In this document: piece after piece, positions 45,505 to 55,478 of the stretch
How the letters are laid out: each line of letters begins with the position of its first letter
How positions within the stretch are numbered: position 1 is the first letter of the stretch
Source: Nocardioides sp. CFH 31398
Lineage (GTDB): Bacteria; Actinomycetota; Actinomycetes; Propionibacteriales; Nocardioidaceae
Assembly (NCBI RefSeq): GCF_022436705.1
Contig: NZ_JAKUHT010000003.1
Span: 310,001-374,000 of the forward strand
Reading direction: 5' to 3'
Length of the DNA stretch: 64,000 nucleotides
Translations under genes and position numbers: made by a program
The notes under the pieces: model-generated
Seen by the model: the letters and a program-made list of their open reading frames with translations, nothing else
What the model was told of the DNA's origin: nothing
Database searches by the model: none

Positions 45505-46690
45505 CGTCCGGCTCCTCCCCCACGACCGAGGCCGTGCTGACCGTGCCCCCGGCCACGTCGTGGCGCCGCCCGCGCAGCCCCGGCGGCACGTCCTCGGGCA
45601 CCGCGGCGGTGACGAGGACCTGCTCGGCGCCGGAGACCAGCTCGGCGAGCTGCGTCCGGCGCTCGGCGTCGAGCTCCGCGAACACGTCGTCCAGGATCAG
45701 GATCGGGTCGTCGCCGTCGTCGCGCAACAGGTCGTACGACGCCAGCCGCAGCGCGAGCGCCGTCGACCAGGACTCCCCGTGGGAGGCGTACCCCCGCACC
45801 GGCAGCCGGAGCGCCTCCGGCCCCGGCCCCGTGCCGAGCGTGAGGAGCAGCTCGTCGCGGTGCGGGCCGACGAGGCTGACGGCCCGGTCGAGCTCCTCGC
45901 GGCGGCGTCGGCCGACCTCGGCGAGCAGGGCCGAACCCAGCGCCGACGCGTCGCGGGCCTCGCCCAGCTCGAGCGACGGCTGGTAGGCGATCTGCGCGTC
46001 CTCGCGGGTCGCGCCGCGCGCGACCGCGGCGTACGCCGCCCCCACGTGGGGCCGCAGGTCGTCGACCAGGCGCATCCGGGCCGCCAGCAGCTCGCCGCCG
46101 GTGCGCGCGAGGTGGTCGTCCCACACCTCGAGCGTCGCGAGCGCCGCGTCGCCCGACGCGGTGCCTGGCCGGTGCCCACCCGCGCGCAGGTTCTTCAGCA
46201 GGGCGTTGCGCTGCTTGAGCACCCGCTCGTAGTCGGCCCGGACCCCGGCGTACCGGGGCGCCCGCAGCACGAGCAGGTCGTCGAGGAAGCGCCGCCGCTC
46301 CGAGGGGTCACCCTTGACCAGGGCGAGGTCCTCCGGCGAGAACATGACCGTCCGCACCAGCCCCACCAGGTCCCGCGGGCGGGGCAGCGGCGAGCGGTTG
46401 ACCCGCGCCCTGTTGGCGCGGCCCGGGTGCAGCTCGACCTCGAGGGTGGCCTCGCGGCCGTCACGGACGACGACCGCCCGCACCAGCGCGCGCTCGGCGC
46501 CGGCCCGGACCAGCGCCTGGTCGCTCGACACCCGGTGGGACGCCAGCCGCGACAGGTAGTCGATCGCCTCGACCAGGTTGGTCTTGCCCTGGCCGTTGCG
46601 TCCCACGAAGGCCGTGGGGCCGGGCCCGAGCTCGACGTCGACCTCGGCGTAGGAGCGGAAGTCGAGCAGGACGAGGCGGACGACGTGCAC
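45497..46690 (-). CDS. recF: DNA replication/repair protein RecF
   Basis: 397 residues. Walker A '[20 protein letters not shown]' (about 27-46), the RecF-specific '[11 protein letters not shown]', the ABC-type signature region '[20 protein letters not shown]', and Walker B '[17 protein letters not shown]' (about 335-351). It loads RecA at gaps with RecO/RecR. GTG 46690; the gene lies 12 bases after gnd on the same strand. Overlap with DUF721 is 8 bases. Confidence 0.97.
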   Translation of the reverse strand: MHVVRLVLLDFRSYAEVDVELGPGPTAFVGRNGQGKTNLVEAIDYLSRLASHRVSSDQALVRAGAERALVRAVVVRDGREATLEVELHPGRANRARVNRSPLPRPRDLVGLVRTVMFSPEDLALVKGDPSERRRFLDDLLVLRAPRYAGVRADYERVLKQRNALLKNLRAGGHRPGTASGDAALATLEVWDDHLARTGGELLAARMRLVDDLRPHVGAAYAAVARGATREDAQIAYQPSLELGEARDASALGSALLAEVGRRRREELDRAVSLVGPHRDELLLTLGTGPGPEALRLPVRGYASHGESWSTALALRLASYDLLRDDGDDPILILDDVFAELDAERRTQLAELVSGAEQVLVTAAVPEDVPPGLRGRRHDVAGGTVSTASVVGEEPDGG

Positions 46691-46702
46691 GCGGGCGCCG
46701 GG

Positions 46703-47620
46703 CTACGGGGCGTCGGGCTCGGGCCCCGTGTCGCCGCCGGGCGCGACGGAGCCCCTGACCGCGTGGCCGCCGAACTGGTTGCGCATGGCGGCGATGGCCT
46801 TCATGGCCGGGGAGTCGTCCTGGCGCGAGACGAAGCGGGCGTAGAGCGCGGCGGTGATGGCCGGGGTGGGGACGGCGTTCTCGATGCCGGCCTCCACGGT
46901 CCAGCGACCCTCGCCGGAGTCGTCCGCGTAGCCGGCGATGGAGCCGAGGCCCGGGTCCTCGTCGAGCGCGGCGACCATGAGGTCCAGCAGCCAGGACCGG
47001 ACGACGGTGCCTCCGCGCCACGACCGGAAGACCTCGGTCACGTCGTCGACGACGTCGACCTTCTCGAGCAGCTCGAAGCCCTCGGCGTACGCCTGCATCA
47101 TCGCGTACTCGATGCCGTTGTGGACCATCTTGGAGAAGTGGCCGGCGCCGACCTTGCCCGCGTGGACGCTGCCGAACTCGCCCTCGGGCCGCAGCGCGTC
47201 GAGGGCGGGCTGGACCTGGGCGATCGCGTCCGGCTCGCCGCCGTACATGAGGGCGTAGCCGTTCTCCTTGCCCCAGACGCCGCCCGAGACGCCGCAGTCG
47301 ACGAAGCGGATCCCCTTCTCGGCGAGGTCCGCGGCGTGCGCCTGGTCGTCGGTCCACCGGGAGTTGCCGCCGTCGACCACGAGGTCCCCGGACGACAACA
47401 GGTCGCCCAGGGCGGTCACGGTGTCGTGGGTCGGGCCGCCGGCGGGCACCATCACCCAGACGGTCCGCGGCGCCTCGAGCCGCTCGACGAGCTCGCCGAG
47501 CGAGCCGACGTCGGACAGCTGCGGGTCGCGGTCGTAGCCGACGACGTCGTGGCCGGCGGCACGCAGCCGCTCGACCATGTTGCCGCCCATCTTGCCGAGG
47601 CCGATCATGCCGATCTGCAC
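46703..47620 (-). CDS. gnd: 6-phosphogluconate dehydrogenase (decarboxylating), short NAD-type form
   Basis: 305 residues, the length of the short class (about 300) rather than the 470-residue NADP form. Rossmann motif 'IGLGKMGGNMVERLRAAGHD', 'DGGNSRWTDDQ', catalytic region 'DCGVSGGVWGKENGYALMYG' and 'HFSKMVHNGIEYAMMQAYAE' with the catalytic Lys and Asn. It converts 6-phosphogluconate to ribulose 5-phosphate and CO2. Its position between dnaN and recF is typical of Streptomyces and Nocardioides. ATG 47620. Confidence 0.96.
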   Translation of the reverse strand: MQIGMIGLGKMGGNMVERLRAAGHDVVGYDRDPQLSDVGSLGELVERLEAPRTVWVMVPAGGPTHDTVTALGDLLSSGDLVVDGGNSRWTDDQAHAADLAEKGIRFVDCGVSGGVWGKENGYALMYGGEPDAIAQVQPALDALRPEGEFGSVHAGKVGAGHFSKMVHNGIEYAMMQAYAEGFELLEKVDVVDDVTEVFRSWRGGTVVRSWLLDLMVAALDEDPGLGSIAGYADDSGEGRWTVEAGIENAVPTPAITAALYARFVSRQDDSPAMKAIAAMRNQFGGHAVRGSVAPGGDTGPEPDAP

Positions 47621-47662
47621 GCGCGCTCCCAGGGGTCTCGGGTGTTGCTCGGGGGTCGGCCG

Positions 47663-48829
47663 CTACGACAGGAGTCGCCGCGGCATCAGCAGGTAGCGGA
47701 AGTCCGACGGGGCGGCGGAGGCCGCGGTGCCGTTCGCGTCCGCGCCGTCGCGGGGGACGCCGCTCATGACGACCGGCTTCGACGCCTGCGTGAAGGCCAG
47801 CTCCACGACGGGCTCGTCGATGGCGGTGAGGCCGTCGAGCAGGAACTGCGGGTTGAAGCCGGTGGTCAGCGGCTCACCGTCGACGTCCGCCTGGATGGAC
47901 TCCGAGGCCTGGGCCTCGTCGCCCGACCCGGCGTCCAGCGTGAGGACGCCGTCACCGAAGGCCAGCTGGACGGCGGTGTTGCGCTCGGCGACGAGGGCGA
48001 CACGCTTCACCGACTCGACGAGCTCGGCCTTGTCGACGCGGGCCGTCGTCAGGTGCTCGGAGGGGAAGAGGCTGCGGACCTTCGGGAACTCGCCGTCCAG
48101 GAGGCGGGTGGTGGTGCGCCGCACGCCGCCGGGACCGGTGCCCTCGAACCCGATGATCCCCTCGCCCGTGCCGCCGGTGGCCAGCGCGATGGTGACCTCG
48201 GAGCCGACGGTGAGCGACTTGGCGGTGTCACCGAGGACCTTGGCCGGGACCAGCGCGGCGGCCGACTCGTCGGGGCTGTGGGGGTCCCAGCCCAGCTCGC
48301 GCTGCGCCAGGCGGAAGCGGTCGGTGGCCAGGAGCGCGATGGAGGTGCCCTCGATCTCCACCCGGACGCCGGTCAGCACGGGCAGCATGTCGTCGCGTCC
48401 GGCCGCGGTGACCGCCTGGGCCACCGCGTGGGCGAACACGTCGCTGGCCACGGTGCCGGTGGCGGACGGCATCGACGGCAGGGACGGGTAGTCCTCCACC
48501 GGCATGGTCTGGAGGCTGAAGCGGGCCGAGCCGCAGGTCAGCTGCACGCGGGCACCGTCGAGCACCATCTCGACGGGCTTGGCGGGCAGGCTGCGGCAGA
48601 TGTCGGCGAGGAGGCGACCGGAGACCAGGGCGGTGCCGGCGTCGCTGACGTCGGCGTCGAGGCTCGCGCGGGCCGAGGTCTCGTAGTCGAAGGTCGACAG
48701 GAGCAGGCCGTCGTCGCCGGCCTCGATCAGCAGACCCGCGAGCACGGGCACGCTGGGCCGGACCGGCAGGCTGCGGGCCGCCCACGCCACGGCGTCGGCG
48801 AGCACGTCGCGCTCGACACGGAACTTCAC
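47663..48829 (-). CDS. dnaN: DNA polymerase III beta sliding clamp
   Basis: 388 residues with three clamp domains. Start 'VKFRVERDVLADAVAWAARS'; domain 2 has 'VASDVFAHAVAQAVTAAGRD'; the end 'DFRYLLMPRRLLS' is the clamp's conserved M-P-x-R C-terminus. It encircles DNA and tethers polymerase. GTG 48829 is preceded by GAGGAGG. It is separated from dnaA by the origin region (372 bases). Confidence 0.98.
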   Translation of the reverse strand: MKFRVERDVLADAVAWAARSLPVRPSVPVLAGLLIEAGDDGLLLSTFDYETSARASLDADVSDAGTALVSGRLLADICRSLPAKPVEMVLDGARVQLTCGSARFSLQTMPVEDYPSLPSMPSATGTVASDVFAHAVAQAVTAAGRDDMLPVLTGVRVEIEGTSIALLATDRFRLAQRELGWDPHSPDESAAALVPAKVLGDTAKSLTVGSEVTIALATGGTGEGIIGFEGTGPGGVRRTTTRLLDGEFPKVRSLFPSEHLTTARVDKAELVESVKRVALVAERNTAVQLAFGDGVLTLDAGSGDEAQASESIQADVDGEPLTTGFNPQFLLDGLTAIDEPVVELAFTQASKPVVMSGVPRDGADANGTAASAAPSDFRYLLMPRRLLS

Positions 48830-49201
48830 GGGTCCTCCTCGGGTGCACCCACGGACCGTCTCGTGCGGTCTCGGGGCTTGTGATCCTGCCATGGTCGGCG
48901 GGTTGTCCACAGGGCGCGGTCGCCGTGGGGGTTCCGCTCTCGCAGGACGGTGTACGGGGTCTTCGTCGTCATAGCGTCGGTGGAAACTGTGGACAACGGC
49001 CGTCCTTGCCGCCGTGCCGGGCCGGCGGGGCGTCGGAGCCTGTGGGCGGGGCTGTGGACGGCGGCCGGGTCGAACTACACGAACGTGTGGAGCGGGCGGG
49101 TGCGGCCCCGGTCGTGGGGCGTGACCCACACGCCGCCCCCCGTGTCGTCCGGCGTGGCGCACAGGGCCCTGTGGACGACGACGTGCGCGGACGGGGGCGG
49201 C
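48830..49201. other. Chromosomal replication origin region (oriC) with DnaA boxes
   Basis: The 372-base gap between dnaN and dnaA has two perfect actinobacterial DnaA boxes, TTGTCCACA (48903-48911) and its complement TGTGGACAA (48988-48996). Weaker ones are TGTGGACGG (49053-49061), TGTGGAGCG (49086-49094) and TGTGGACGA (49170-49178). The most AT-rich part (around 48968-48990) lies next to the second perfect box. The dnaN-dnaA location and the gene orientation switch near dnaA support oriC. The dnaN promoter should also be here. Confidence 0.85.
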
Positions 49202-50833
49202 TCAGCCGTTGCGGGCCTGGAGCTTGATGCGGTTGGTGAGCTCGGTGACCTGGTTGTAGACCGAGCGGCGCTCGGCGAGCAGCCGGCCGATCTTGCGCTC
49301 GGCGTACATCACCGTGGTGTGGTCGCGCTTGCCGAACTCCTGGCCGATCTGCGGCAGCGACATCGGGGTGAGCTCGCGGCACAGGTACATGGCGATCTGC
49401 CGGCCCTGGACCAGGTGGCGCCCGCGGCTGGGGCCGCACAGGTCCTCGATGGAGACGCCGAAGTAGCCGGAGGTCTGGGCGATGATCGTCGCGGCCGTGA
49501 TCTCGGGCTCGCCGCCCTCGGGGATCAGGTCCTTCAGCACGATCTCGGCCAGCGTCAGGTCGACGGGCTGCCGGTTCAGGTTCGCGAACGCCGTGACGCG
49601 GATCAGGGCACCCTCGAGCTCGCGGATGTTGGTCTGGATCTTGCTGGCGATGAACTCGAGGACGTCGGCCGGCACCGTCAAGCCCTCGATGGCGGCCTTC
49701 TTGCGGAGGATGGCGATCCGGGTCTCGAGGTCGGGTGGCTGGACGTCGGTGATCAGCCCCCACTCGAACCGGTTGCGCAGCCGGTCCTCCAGCGCCTCGA
49801 GCCGCTTCGGCGGGCGGTCGGAGGTCAGCACGATCTGCTTGTTGTTGTTGTGGAGCGTGTTGAAGGTGTGGAAGAACTCCTCCTGGGTCTGGGTCTTCCC
49901 CTCCAGGAACTGGATGTCGTCGATCAGCAGGACGTCGGTCTCGCGGTAGCGGCGCTGGAAGCGGTCCGCGCGGTTCTCCCGGATCGCGTTGATGAACTCG
50001 TTGGTGAACTCCTCGCTCGACACGTACCGCACCCGCGTGCGCGGGTAGAGGTTGCGGACGTAGTGGCCGATGGCGTGGAGCAGGTGGGTCTTGCCGAGGC
50101 CCGAGTCGCCGTAGACGAGCAGCGGGTTGTACGCCCGGCCCGGGGCCTCGGCGACGGCGATGGCGGCCGCGTGCGGGAAACGGTTCGAGGAGCCGATGAC
50201 GAAGCTCTCGAAGGTGTACTTGGGGTTGAGGCGCGTCTCGTGGGCGGCGTTGCGGGCGCGCAGGTCGCCGGGGCCGTCCGCGGGGTCGGACCGCTCGCCG
50301 GCGTCGGTCGCGGCCGCGCCGGCTCCCCCGTGGGAGGTCGTGCGGGACTGGCGGGTCTCCGCGAGGGAGACGACCACCGCGTCGTCCGCGTCGTCGTCCT
50401 CCCCGGGCCCGTCGAGGTCGAGGTCGAGGTGCAGGGGCCCGCCGTCACGGGGCCGCTCGGGTGCGGGTCCGGACAGGTCGGCGTGGCGGGAGACCTGTCG
50501 AGATGTCGACATGTCGTCGAAGCCGTTCGTCGACAGCGGGTTGCCGCTGACGACCTCGATCGGCGGGTCGGCGTCGTCCTCGCGCTCCAGGTCGGGGTCG
50601 ACCGTGACGGCGATCCGGATGCCTCGGCCCAGCGCGTCGGACAGGCGCTCCTCGAGGTTGGTGCGCAGCCGGCTCTCGAGGCGGTCGCGGGTGAAGTCGT
50701 TCGGCACGGCGACGACCGCGGTGTTCTTGTGCAGCGACACGGGCGCGCTGTGGTGGAGCCACGCCCGCTGGTTCGGCTCGAGGTCGGCGAGGACCGAGCC
50801 CCACACGGTGTCCAGATCGGCCTCGTGGTCCAC
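49202..50833 (-). CDS. dnaA: Chromosomal replication initiator DnaA
   Basis: 543 residues. Domain I (about 1-85), a long variable acidic domain II (about 90-200), then domain III AAA+ with Walker A 'YGDSGLGKTHLLHAIGHYVR' and Walker B 'VLLIDDIQFLEGK', and domain IV with the DnaA signature 'FGKRDHTTVMYAERKIGRLL'. It binds DnaA boxes and opens oriC. GTG 50833 matches the usual N-terminus ('DHEADLDTVWGSVLADL'); the frame is open further upstream but that part is Arg-rich and lies in the promoter region. Confidence 0.98.
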   Translation of the reverse strand: MDHEADLDTVWGSVLADLEPNQRAWLHHSAPVSLHKNTAVVAVPNDFTRDRLESRLRTNLEERLSDALGRGIRIAVTVDPDLEREDDADPPIEVVSGNPLSTNGFDDMSTSRQVSRHADLSGPAPERPRDGGPLHLDLDLDGPGEDDDADDAVVVSLAETRQSRTTSHGGAGAAATDAGERSDPADGPGDLRARNAAHETRLNPKYTFESFVIGSSNRFPHAAAIAVAEAPGRAYNPLLVYGDSGLGKTHLLHAIGHYVRNLYPRTRVRYVSSEEFTNEFINAIRENRADRFQRRYRETDVLLIDDIQFLEGKTQTQEEFFHTFNTLHNNNKQIVLTSDRPPKRLEALEDRLRNRFEWGLITDVQPPDLETRIAILRKKAAIEGLTVPADVLEFIASKIQTNIRELEGALIRVTAFANLNRQPVDLTLAEIVLKDLIPEGGEPEITAATIIAQTSGYFGVSIEDLCGPSRGRHLVQGRQIAMYLCRELTPMSLPQIGQEFGKRDHTTVMYAERKIGRLLAERRSVYNQVTELTNRIKLQARNG

Positions 50834-51121
50834 GGCTCTCCTCGTCGCCTCGCGCTGGGCACGACGCCCCCGACCGGGACTCCGCGCTGATCTTCCTGAC
50901 CGGGACTGCACACCTTTTTCCACAGGTTGTGCAACTCGGGCGAGAAGCCCTCTCACATCCGAGACAGCCTGGCGTGACGCGGGTTCTGATGACGTCGACG
51001 GTCGGGCGGGGGAACCTCGAAGACGGCGAACCTAACAAGGAGGTCGGAGGACGAGCAAGGCGTCATCCACAGGCTGCGCGAGTCGGTCCCCGACGGGCGG
51101 CGAGGCCGGGCCCGCCGAGGT
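50834..51121. promoter_or_regulatory. dnaA upstream region with DnaA boxes
   Basis: This is part of the 471-base gap between divergent dnaA and rpmH. It has TTTTCCACA (50916-50924), close to the dnaA start, and TCATCCACA (51063-51071), both fitting DnaA boxes, so dnaA is probably autoregulated. No gene is seen in the gap. No single promoter for dnaA can be chosen by eye. Confidence 0.55.
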
Positions 51122-51151
51122 TTGACCCTGCTTTCGCGGGCCGCGTACCGT
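51122..51151 (+). promoter_or_regulatory. rpmH promoter
   Basis: TTGACC (51122-51127) and TACCGT (51146-51151) are separated by 18 bases. Both fit sigma-A boxes. The transcript would have a leader of about 145 bases before the rpmH GTG at 51305. Confidence 0.65.
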
Positions 51152-51304
51152 GGTGGACCACGCCCCGTGCCAGGGGTGCCTGCTGTGCTGCTCGACCCGG
51201 CCCCGGCCGGGACCGCGGTGCGGCCCGGCGCCTCGGTGCACCCAGCACCCTGCCACCACGGCCGGCGCCCTTCCCCGCATGACGCACCGACAACGGAGAG
51301 ACTC

Positions 51305-51442
51305 GTGAGCAAGCGCACGTACCAGCCGAACAACCGCCGCCGCCACCGCGTGCACGGCTTCCGTCTGCGCATGCGGACCCGCGCCGGGCGCGCGATCCTG
51401 TCCTCGCGTCGCCGCAAGGGCCGCAAGAGCCTGTCGGTCTGA
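51305..51442 (+). CDS. rpmH: Ribosomal protein bL34
   Basis: 45 residues: starts '[20 protein letters not shown]' after the initiator and ends 'GRKSLSV', with the R-x2-R-x2-G-R-x-I-L-x-x-R-R-x-K-G-R signature of bL34. GTG 51305. It is a component of the 50S subunit. Its stop lies directly before the rnpA GTG, the universal rpmH-rnpA pairing. Confidence 0.98.
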   Translation: MSKRTYQPNNRRRHRVHGFRLRMRTRAGRAILSSRRRKGRKSLSV

Positions 51443-51814
51443 GTGCTCCCCGCAGCGAACCGCCTGACGAGCTCCGCGGGGTTCGACGCCGCAGTGCGGG
51501 GCGGCCGTCGCTGCGGCAGCAGGACCGTCGTGCTGCACCTCGGGCCCGGTGACCCGTCGGGCGCGTCGAGCGTGCGCGTGGGGATGGTCGTGAGCCGCGC
51601 GGTCGGTGGCGCGGTGGTCCGCAACCGGGTCCGGCGTCGCCTGCGGCACCTCGTGCGCGAGCACGTCGACGGCCTGGGGTCGTCGGCCCCGGGTTCGCGC
51701 CTCGTGGTGCGGGCGCTGCCCGCCTCGGCGAGTGCGTCGTACGGCGAGCTCGGTCGTGACCTCGCCCGCTGCCTGGACCGGCTCGTGGTCCCCACCCAGC
51801 CGGCCCGCTCGTGA
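51443..51814 (+). CDS. rnpA: Ribonuclease P protein component
   Basis: 123 residues. '[20 protein letters not shown]' is the usual opening (helix that grips the 5' leader), and '[17 protein letters not shown]' is the RNR motif that contacts the catalytic RNA. With the RNase P RNA (not in this window) it trims tRNA precursors. GTG 51443 immediately follows the rpmH stop; the stop overlaps the yidD GTG. Confidence 0.96.
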   Translation: MLPAANRLTSSAGFDAAVRGGRRCGSRTVVLHLGPGDPSGASSVRVGMVVSRAVGGAVVRNRVRRRLRHLVREHVDGLGSSAPGSRLVVRALPASASASYGELGRDLARCLDRLVVPTQPARS

Positions 51815-52065
51815 AGCACGTCCTCATCGCGCTCCTCCGCCTCTACCGGGCGGTGATCAGCCCGTTGTACGGCCAGGTCTGCCGCTACCACCCCTCGTGC
51901 TCGGCCTACGCCCTCGGCTCCGTCACCGAGCACGGGAGCGTCCGGGGGACGTGGCTGGCGGCTCGCAGGCTGCTGCGCTGCCACCCGTGGGCCGCCGGTG
52001 GCTACGACCCCGTCCCCGAGTCCCGCGCGGTGCGCGCGGGCGCCCCCCGCACCCCAGGAGCCTGA
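51811..52065 (+). CDS. yidD: Membrane protein insertion efficiency factor YidD
   Basis: 84 residues. '[20 protein letters not shown]' and '[15 protein letters not shown]', then '[18 protein letters not shown]', match the family's three conserved Cys (C-x-Y-x-P-S-C and R-C-x-P). It is a peripheral membrane protein that aids Sec/YidC insertion. GTG 51811 overlaps the rnpA stop, and yidC starts 1 base after its stop. Confidence 0.96.
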   Translation: MKHVLIALLRLYRAVISPLYGQVCRYHPSCSAYALGSVTEHGSVRGTWLAARRLLRCHPWAAGGYDPVPESRAVRAGAPRTPGA

Positions 52066-52066
52066 C

Positions 52067-53122
52067 GTGATCGAGTTCTTCAGTGCCATCGGCGGCTTCA
52101 TCATGACGCCGCTGTACTACGTCGTCTCGTTCATCATGGTCGGCTTCCACACCGTGCTGTCGACGTTCATGGACCCCGACGGCGGCGCGGCCTGGCTGCT
52201 GTCGATCGTCGGACTGACCATCGTCATCCGCGCGGCGCTGATCCCGCTCTTCGTGAAGCAGATCCGCTCCAGCCGCAACATGCAGTTGATCCAGCCGCAG
52301 ATCCGCGAGCTGCAGAAGAAGTACGGGCACGACCGGGAGCGCTTCGCCCAGGAGTCGATGAAGCTGTACAAGGAGACGGGGACGAACCCCTTCGCCTCGT
52401 GCCTGCCGCTGCTGGTGCAGATGCCGATCTTCTTCGCGCTGTTCCGGATGATCGACCGGGCCTCGCGGGGTGAGCCCCGCGGTGTCCTCGACCAGGCGCA
52501 GGCGGTCCAGTTCGGCAACGCGGACCTCTTCGGCGCGATCCCGATCGCCGGCACGCTGATCGACCCCGACCCCGGCGGCACCTCCGTGCGGGTGCTGGCG
52601 GTCACGCTGGTGCTGGCGATGACGGCCACGACGTTCCTGACCCAGCGGCAGCTGATGAGCAAGAACATGCCGCCCGAGGCGCTCAACGGCCCCTACGCCC
52701 GCCAGCAGAAGATGCTCCTCTACGTCCTCCCGCCGGTGTTCGCGATCGGCGGCGTGGCCTTCCCGATCGGCGTCCTCGTCTACTGGACGACGACCAACCT
52801 GTGGACGATGGGTCAGCAGTTCTACATCATCCGCCGGAACCCGGCCCCCGGCACGCCGGCCTTCGCGGCCAAGCAGGAGCGTGAGCGCGAGAAGAAGCTC
52901 CGCAAGGGCGAGGCGGTCGAGCCGGCAGTGGAGACGGCCGGCACGACGAGCACGGCCACGGTGACCGAGGCGCCCACGGCGTCGGGGACGCCCGCCGGAC
53001 GGCAGCAGCCGAAGCGGCAGACCCGAAGCGAACGGACGCGAACGAGCGCGAACGGAAGCAAAGCGGGTGGTGGGTCCACTCCCCCGCGCAAGCACCCCCA
53101 GAAGTCGAAGAAGCGACGCTGA
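52067..53122 (+). CDS. yidC: Membrane protein insertase YidC
   Basis: 351 residues of the short Gram-positive (Oxa1) form. TM segments at about 10-30, 38-58, 110-130 ('PFASCLPLLVQMPIFFALFR'), 175-195 and 215-240. The conserved positive residue in the hydrophilic groove lies in TM2 ('IVIRAALIPLFVKQIRSS'). The C-terminal ~90 residues are basic and Lys/Arg-rich, suited to ribosome contact. GTG 52067 is one base after the yidD stop. Confidence 0.96.
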   Translation: MIEFFSAIGGFIMTPLYYVVSFIMVGFHTVLSTFMDPDGGAAWLLSIVGLTIVIRAALIPLFVKQIRSSRNMQLIQPQIRELQKKYGHDRERFAQESMKLYKETGTNPFASCLPLLVQMPIFFALFRMIDRASRGEPRGVLDQAQAVQFGNADLFGAIPIAGTLIDPDPGGTSVRVLAVTLVLAMTATTFLTQRQLMSKNMPPEALNGPYARQQKMLLYVLPPVFAIGGVAFPIGVLVYWTTTNLWTMGQQFYIIRRNPAPGTPAFAAKQEREREKKLRKGEAVEPAVETAGTTSTATVTEAPTASGTPAGRQQPKRQTRSERTRTSANGSKAGGGSTPPRKHPQKSKKRR

Positions 53123-53199
53123 CGCCCCGCGTCGCCGCGGCCCCGGCCGCGACCCGGAACCCGGCCGCCCGCCCGGCGGCCCGTACCTCGAGGAGCCCC

Positions 53200-53766
53200 A
53201 TGGCCACGGACCCCGCCCAGACCGAGAGCGTCGCCGCCGAGGAGACCGCTGAGGTCGTCCCTGCCGCGGACGACGCCACCCCCGGCGGCGGCGACCGCCC
53301 CTCGCGCACCGAGAGGCTGGAGGCCGAGGGGGACACCGCGGCCGACTACCTCGAGGAGCTCCTCGACATCGTCGACCTCGACGGCGACCTCGTGATCGGC
53401 GTCGAGGGCGACCGCGCGGTCGTCTCCATCGTCGGCGAGGGTCTCGAGCACCTGGCCGGGCCCGACGGAGAGGTGCTCGAGGCGCTGCAGGAGCTGACCC
53501 GGATGGCGGTGCACCGGGAGAGCGGTGAGCGCTCCCGCCTGATGCTCGACGTCGCCGACTTCCGCGCCGAGCGTCGCTCGGCCCTGGTCGCGCTCGCCGA
53601 GAAGGAGATCGAGGGCGTCCGGAGCTCCGGGGAGGCCGCCTCGCTCGAGCCGATGTCGGCCTTCGAGCGCAAGGTCGTCCACGACGCCGTGGCCGCGGCC
53701 GGCCTGACCTCGGAGTCCGAGGGCGCGGAGCCTCGCCGCTACGTGGTCATCCTCCCTCCGCGGTGA
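53200..53766 (+). CDS. jag: Jag/KhpB RNA-binding protein (KH and R3H domains)
   Basis: 188 residues. Acidic N-terminal tail (1-40), a KH domain (about 48-105, '[20 protein letters not shown]' and '[20 protein letters not shown]'), and a C-terminal R3H domain (about 125-188) with '[20 protein letters not shown]', where the R-x3-H motif sits in 'ERKVVH'. It binds RNA and, in Firmicutes, affects cell elongation. ATG 53200 has GAGGAGCCC upstream. The standard neighbour of yidC. Confidence 0.94.
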   Translation: MATDPAQTESVAAEETAEVVPAADDATPGGGDRPSRTERLEAEGDTAADYLEELLDIVDLDGDLVIGVEGDRAVVSIVGEGLEHLAGPDGEVLEALQELTRMAVHRESGERSRLMLDVADFRAERRSALVALAEKEIEGVRSSGEAASLEPMSAFERKVVHDAVAAAGLTSESEGAEPRRYVVILPPR

Positions 53767-53776
53767 CCTCGACCCG

Positions 53777-54445
53777 ATGACCGAGGTGGGCGCTCCCCCA
53801 CCGGGCGCGGAGCGCGTCTTCGGCGACCGGACCGCCCTCGCCGCGGCGTACGCCGAGCTGCTGGCCACGGCCGGGGTGGAACGCGGCCTCATCGGTCCGC
53901 GGGAGACGGCCCGGCTCTGGGACCGTCACCTCCTGAACTCCGCGGTCCTCGCCGAGGCCGTGCCCGAGGGCAGCCACGTCGTGGACGTAGGCTCCGGGGC
54001 CGGGCTCCCGGGGATCCCCCTCGCGATCGCCCGCCCGGACCTCCGGGTGACGCTCCTGGAGCCCCTGGAGCGTCGGACCGTCTTCCTGACCGAGGTCTGT
54101 GCCGACCTCGGGCTGGACACGGTCTCCGTCGTGCGGGGCCGGGCCGAGGACCATGCGCACGAGATGGCGGACGTCGTGACCTCCCGCGCCGTGGCACCAC
54201 TCCCCCGGTTGCTGACGTGGAGCCTCCCGCTCGCCCGGGTGGGCGGTCAGGTGCTGGCGCTCAAGGGCTCGCGGGCCTCGGAGGAGGTGCGCGCCGTCCC
54301 CCGCGCCGCGTGGGGTCGCAGCGGCGCCGCTGAGCCGGAGGTCCTGGAGGTCGGGGCCGGGGTGGTGGACCCGCCCACGACACTGGTCCGGGTCGTGCGG
54401 CTGCGTGCAGCCCGAGTACGTTTGTCTGGCCGCTCGTCGGCCTGA
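53777..54445 (+). CDS. rsmG: 16S rRNA (guanine-N7)-methyltransferase RsmG
   Basis: 222 residues. The SAM-binding motif is '[20 protein letters not shown]' (about 71-90). The family segment '[20 protein letters not shown]' lies before it and '[20 protein letters not shown]' after it. It methylates G527 of 16S rRNA; loss gives low-level streptomycin resistance in other bacteria. ATG 53777, 10 bases after jag. The last part overlaps nothing; parA starts 56 bases later. Confidence 0.96.
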   Translation: MTEVGAPPPGAERVFGDRTALAAAYAELLATAGVERGLIGPRETARLWDRHLLNSAVLAEAVPEGSHVVDVGSGAGLPGIPLAIARPDLRVTLLEPLERRTVFLTEVCADLGLDTVSVVRGRAEDHAHEMADVVTSRAVAPLPRLLTWSLPLARVGGQVLALKGSRASEEVRAVPRAAWGRSGAAEPEVLEVGAGVVDPPTTLVRVVRLRAARVRLSGRSSA

Positions 54446-54500
54446 GCCGGCGCCCCCGCGCCGCGCCGTCCTGTTGCTTCGACCTCGGAGGAGACTCCGC

Positions 54501-55478
54501 GTGGTTTCACGTGAAACAGCCCCGCGCAGCGCGCCCGCCGTCCCGACGGCGGCCGACCTGGCCGCGGGCGTGCCCAGCCTGCACGACGAGACCACTCCCC
54601 TGGCGCGAGCCGCGGAGCACAGCGTGCTCGCCCGCCAGGACGCCGCCGCTCGACCCGCGGCAGACCGTCCGGACGCGACGCGGGTGATCGTCGTGGCGAA
54701 CCAGAAGGGCGGCGTCGGCAAGACGACCACCTCGGTGAACATCGCGGCGGCGCTCGCACAGCTCGGTCAGCGCGTGCTCCTGATCGACCTCGACCCGCAG
54801 GGCAACGCCTCCACGGCTCTCAACGTCGGTCACGCCCGTGGGACCGCCGGGACGTACGACGTCCTGGTCGACGGCGCGAGCGTGTCGTCGGTCGAGCAGC
54901 AGTGCCCCGATCTGGCGTTGCTGCGGGTCGTCCCGGCGACAATCGACCTGGCGGGTGCCGAGATCGAGCTGGTCAGCATCGAGGGTCGGGAGCGACGGCT
55001 GCGCGAGGCCATCCTGGACCACCCCCGGGTCGGTACCGCCGCGTCGGTCGGCGAGGAGCGCTACGACTACGTCCTGGTGGACTGCCCGCCGTCGCTCGGC
55101 CTGCTCACGCTCAACGCGCTGGTGGCCGGCGCGGAGATGCTGATCCCCATCCAGGCGGAGTACTACGCGCTGGAGGGCCTGGGGCAGTTGCTCGAGACCG
55201 TCCGGATGGTGCACGAGCACCTCAACCCGGAGCTCGTCGTGTCCACGATCCTCATCACGATGTACGACGCCCGGACGCGCCTGGCCGCGGGCGTGGCCCA
55301 GGAGGTCCGCGAGCACTTCGGGCCCCAGGTCCTGCGCACGGCGATCCCGCGTTCCGTTCGCGTCTCGGAGGCGCCGTCGTACGGACAGTCGGTGATGACG
55401 TACGACCCCGGCTCCCCGGGCGCGCTGTCGTACTTGGGTGCGGCGAAGGAGATCGTGGAGCGGGGAGCGCCGGCATGA
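54501..55478 (+). CDS. parA: Chromosome partitioning ATPase ParA (Soj)
   Basis: 325 residues. The N-terminal ~60 are variable. The ATPase has the deviant Walker A '[20 protein letters not shown]', then '[18 protein letters not shown]' and '[20 protein letters not shown]'. It forms an ATP-dependent DNA-bound gradient that moves ParB-parS complexes. GTG 54501 has GGAGGAG at 54487-54493; the first codons also form a parS site, read as V-S-R-E-T. The stop overlaps the parB ATG (ATGA). Confidence 0.95.
   Translation: MVSRETAPRSAPAVPTAADLAAGVPSLHDETTPLARAAEHSVLARQDAAARPAADRPDATRVIVVANQKGGVGKTTTSVNIAAALAQLGQRVLLIDLDPQGNASTALNVGHARGTAGTYDVLVDGASVSSVEQQCPDLALLRVVPATIDLAGAEIELVSIEGRERRLREAILDHPRVGTAASVGEERYDYVLVDCPPSLGLLTLNALVAGAEMLIPIQAEYYALEGLGQLLETVRMVHEHLNPELVVSTILITMYDARTRLAAGVAQEVREHFGPQVLRTAIPRSVRVSEAPSYGQSVMTYDPGSPGALSYLGAAKEIVERGAPA
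54503..54518. promoter_or_regulatory. parS site 1 (inside the 5' end of parA)
   Basis: GGTTTCACGTGAAACA differs from the parS consensus TGTTTCACGTGAAACA at one base. The 14-base core GTTTCACGTGAAAC is a perfect palindrome. Confidence 0.95.

Noticed and set aside
45383..48883. 1166-codon plus-strand open frame across recF, gnd and dnaN
   Set aside because: Spans several genuine minus-strand genes and has no recognisable domain.
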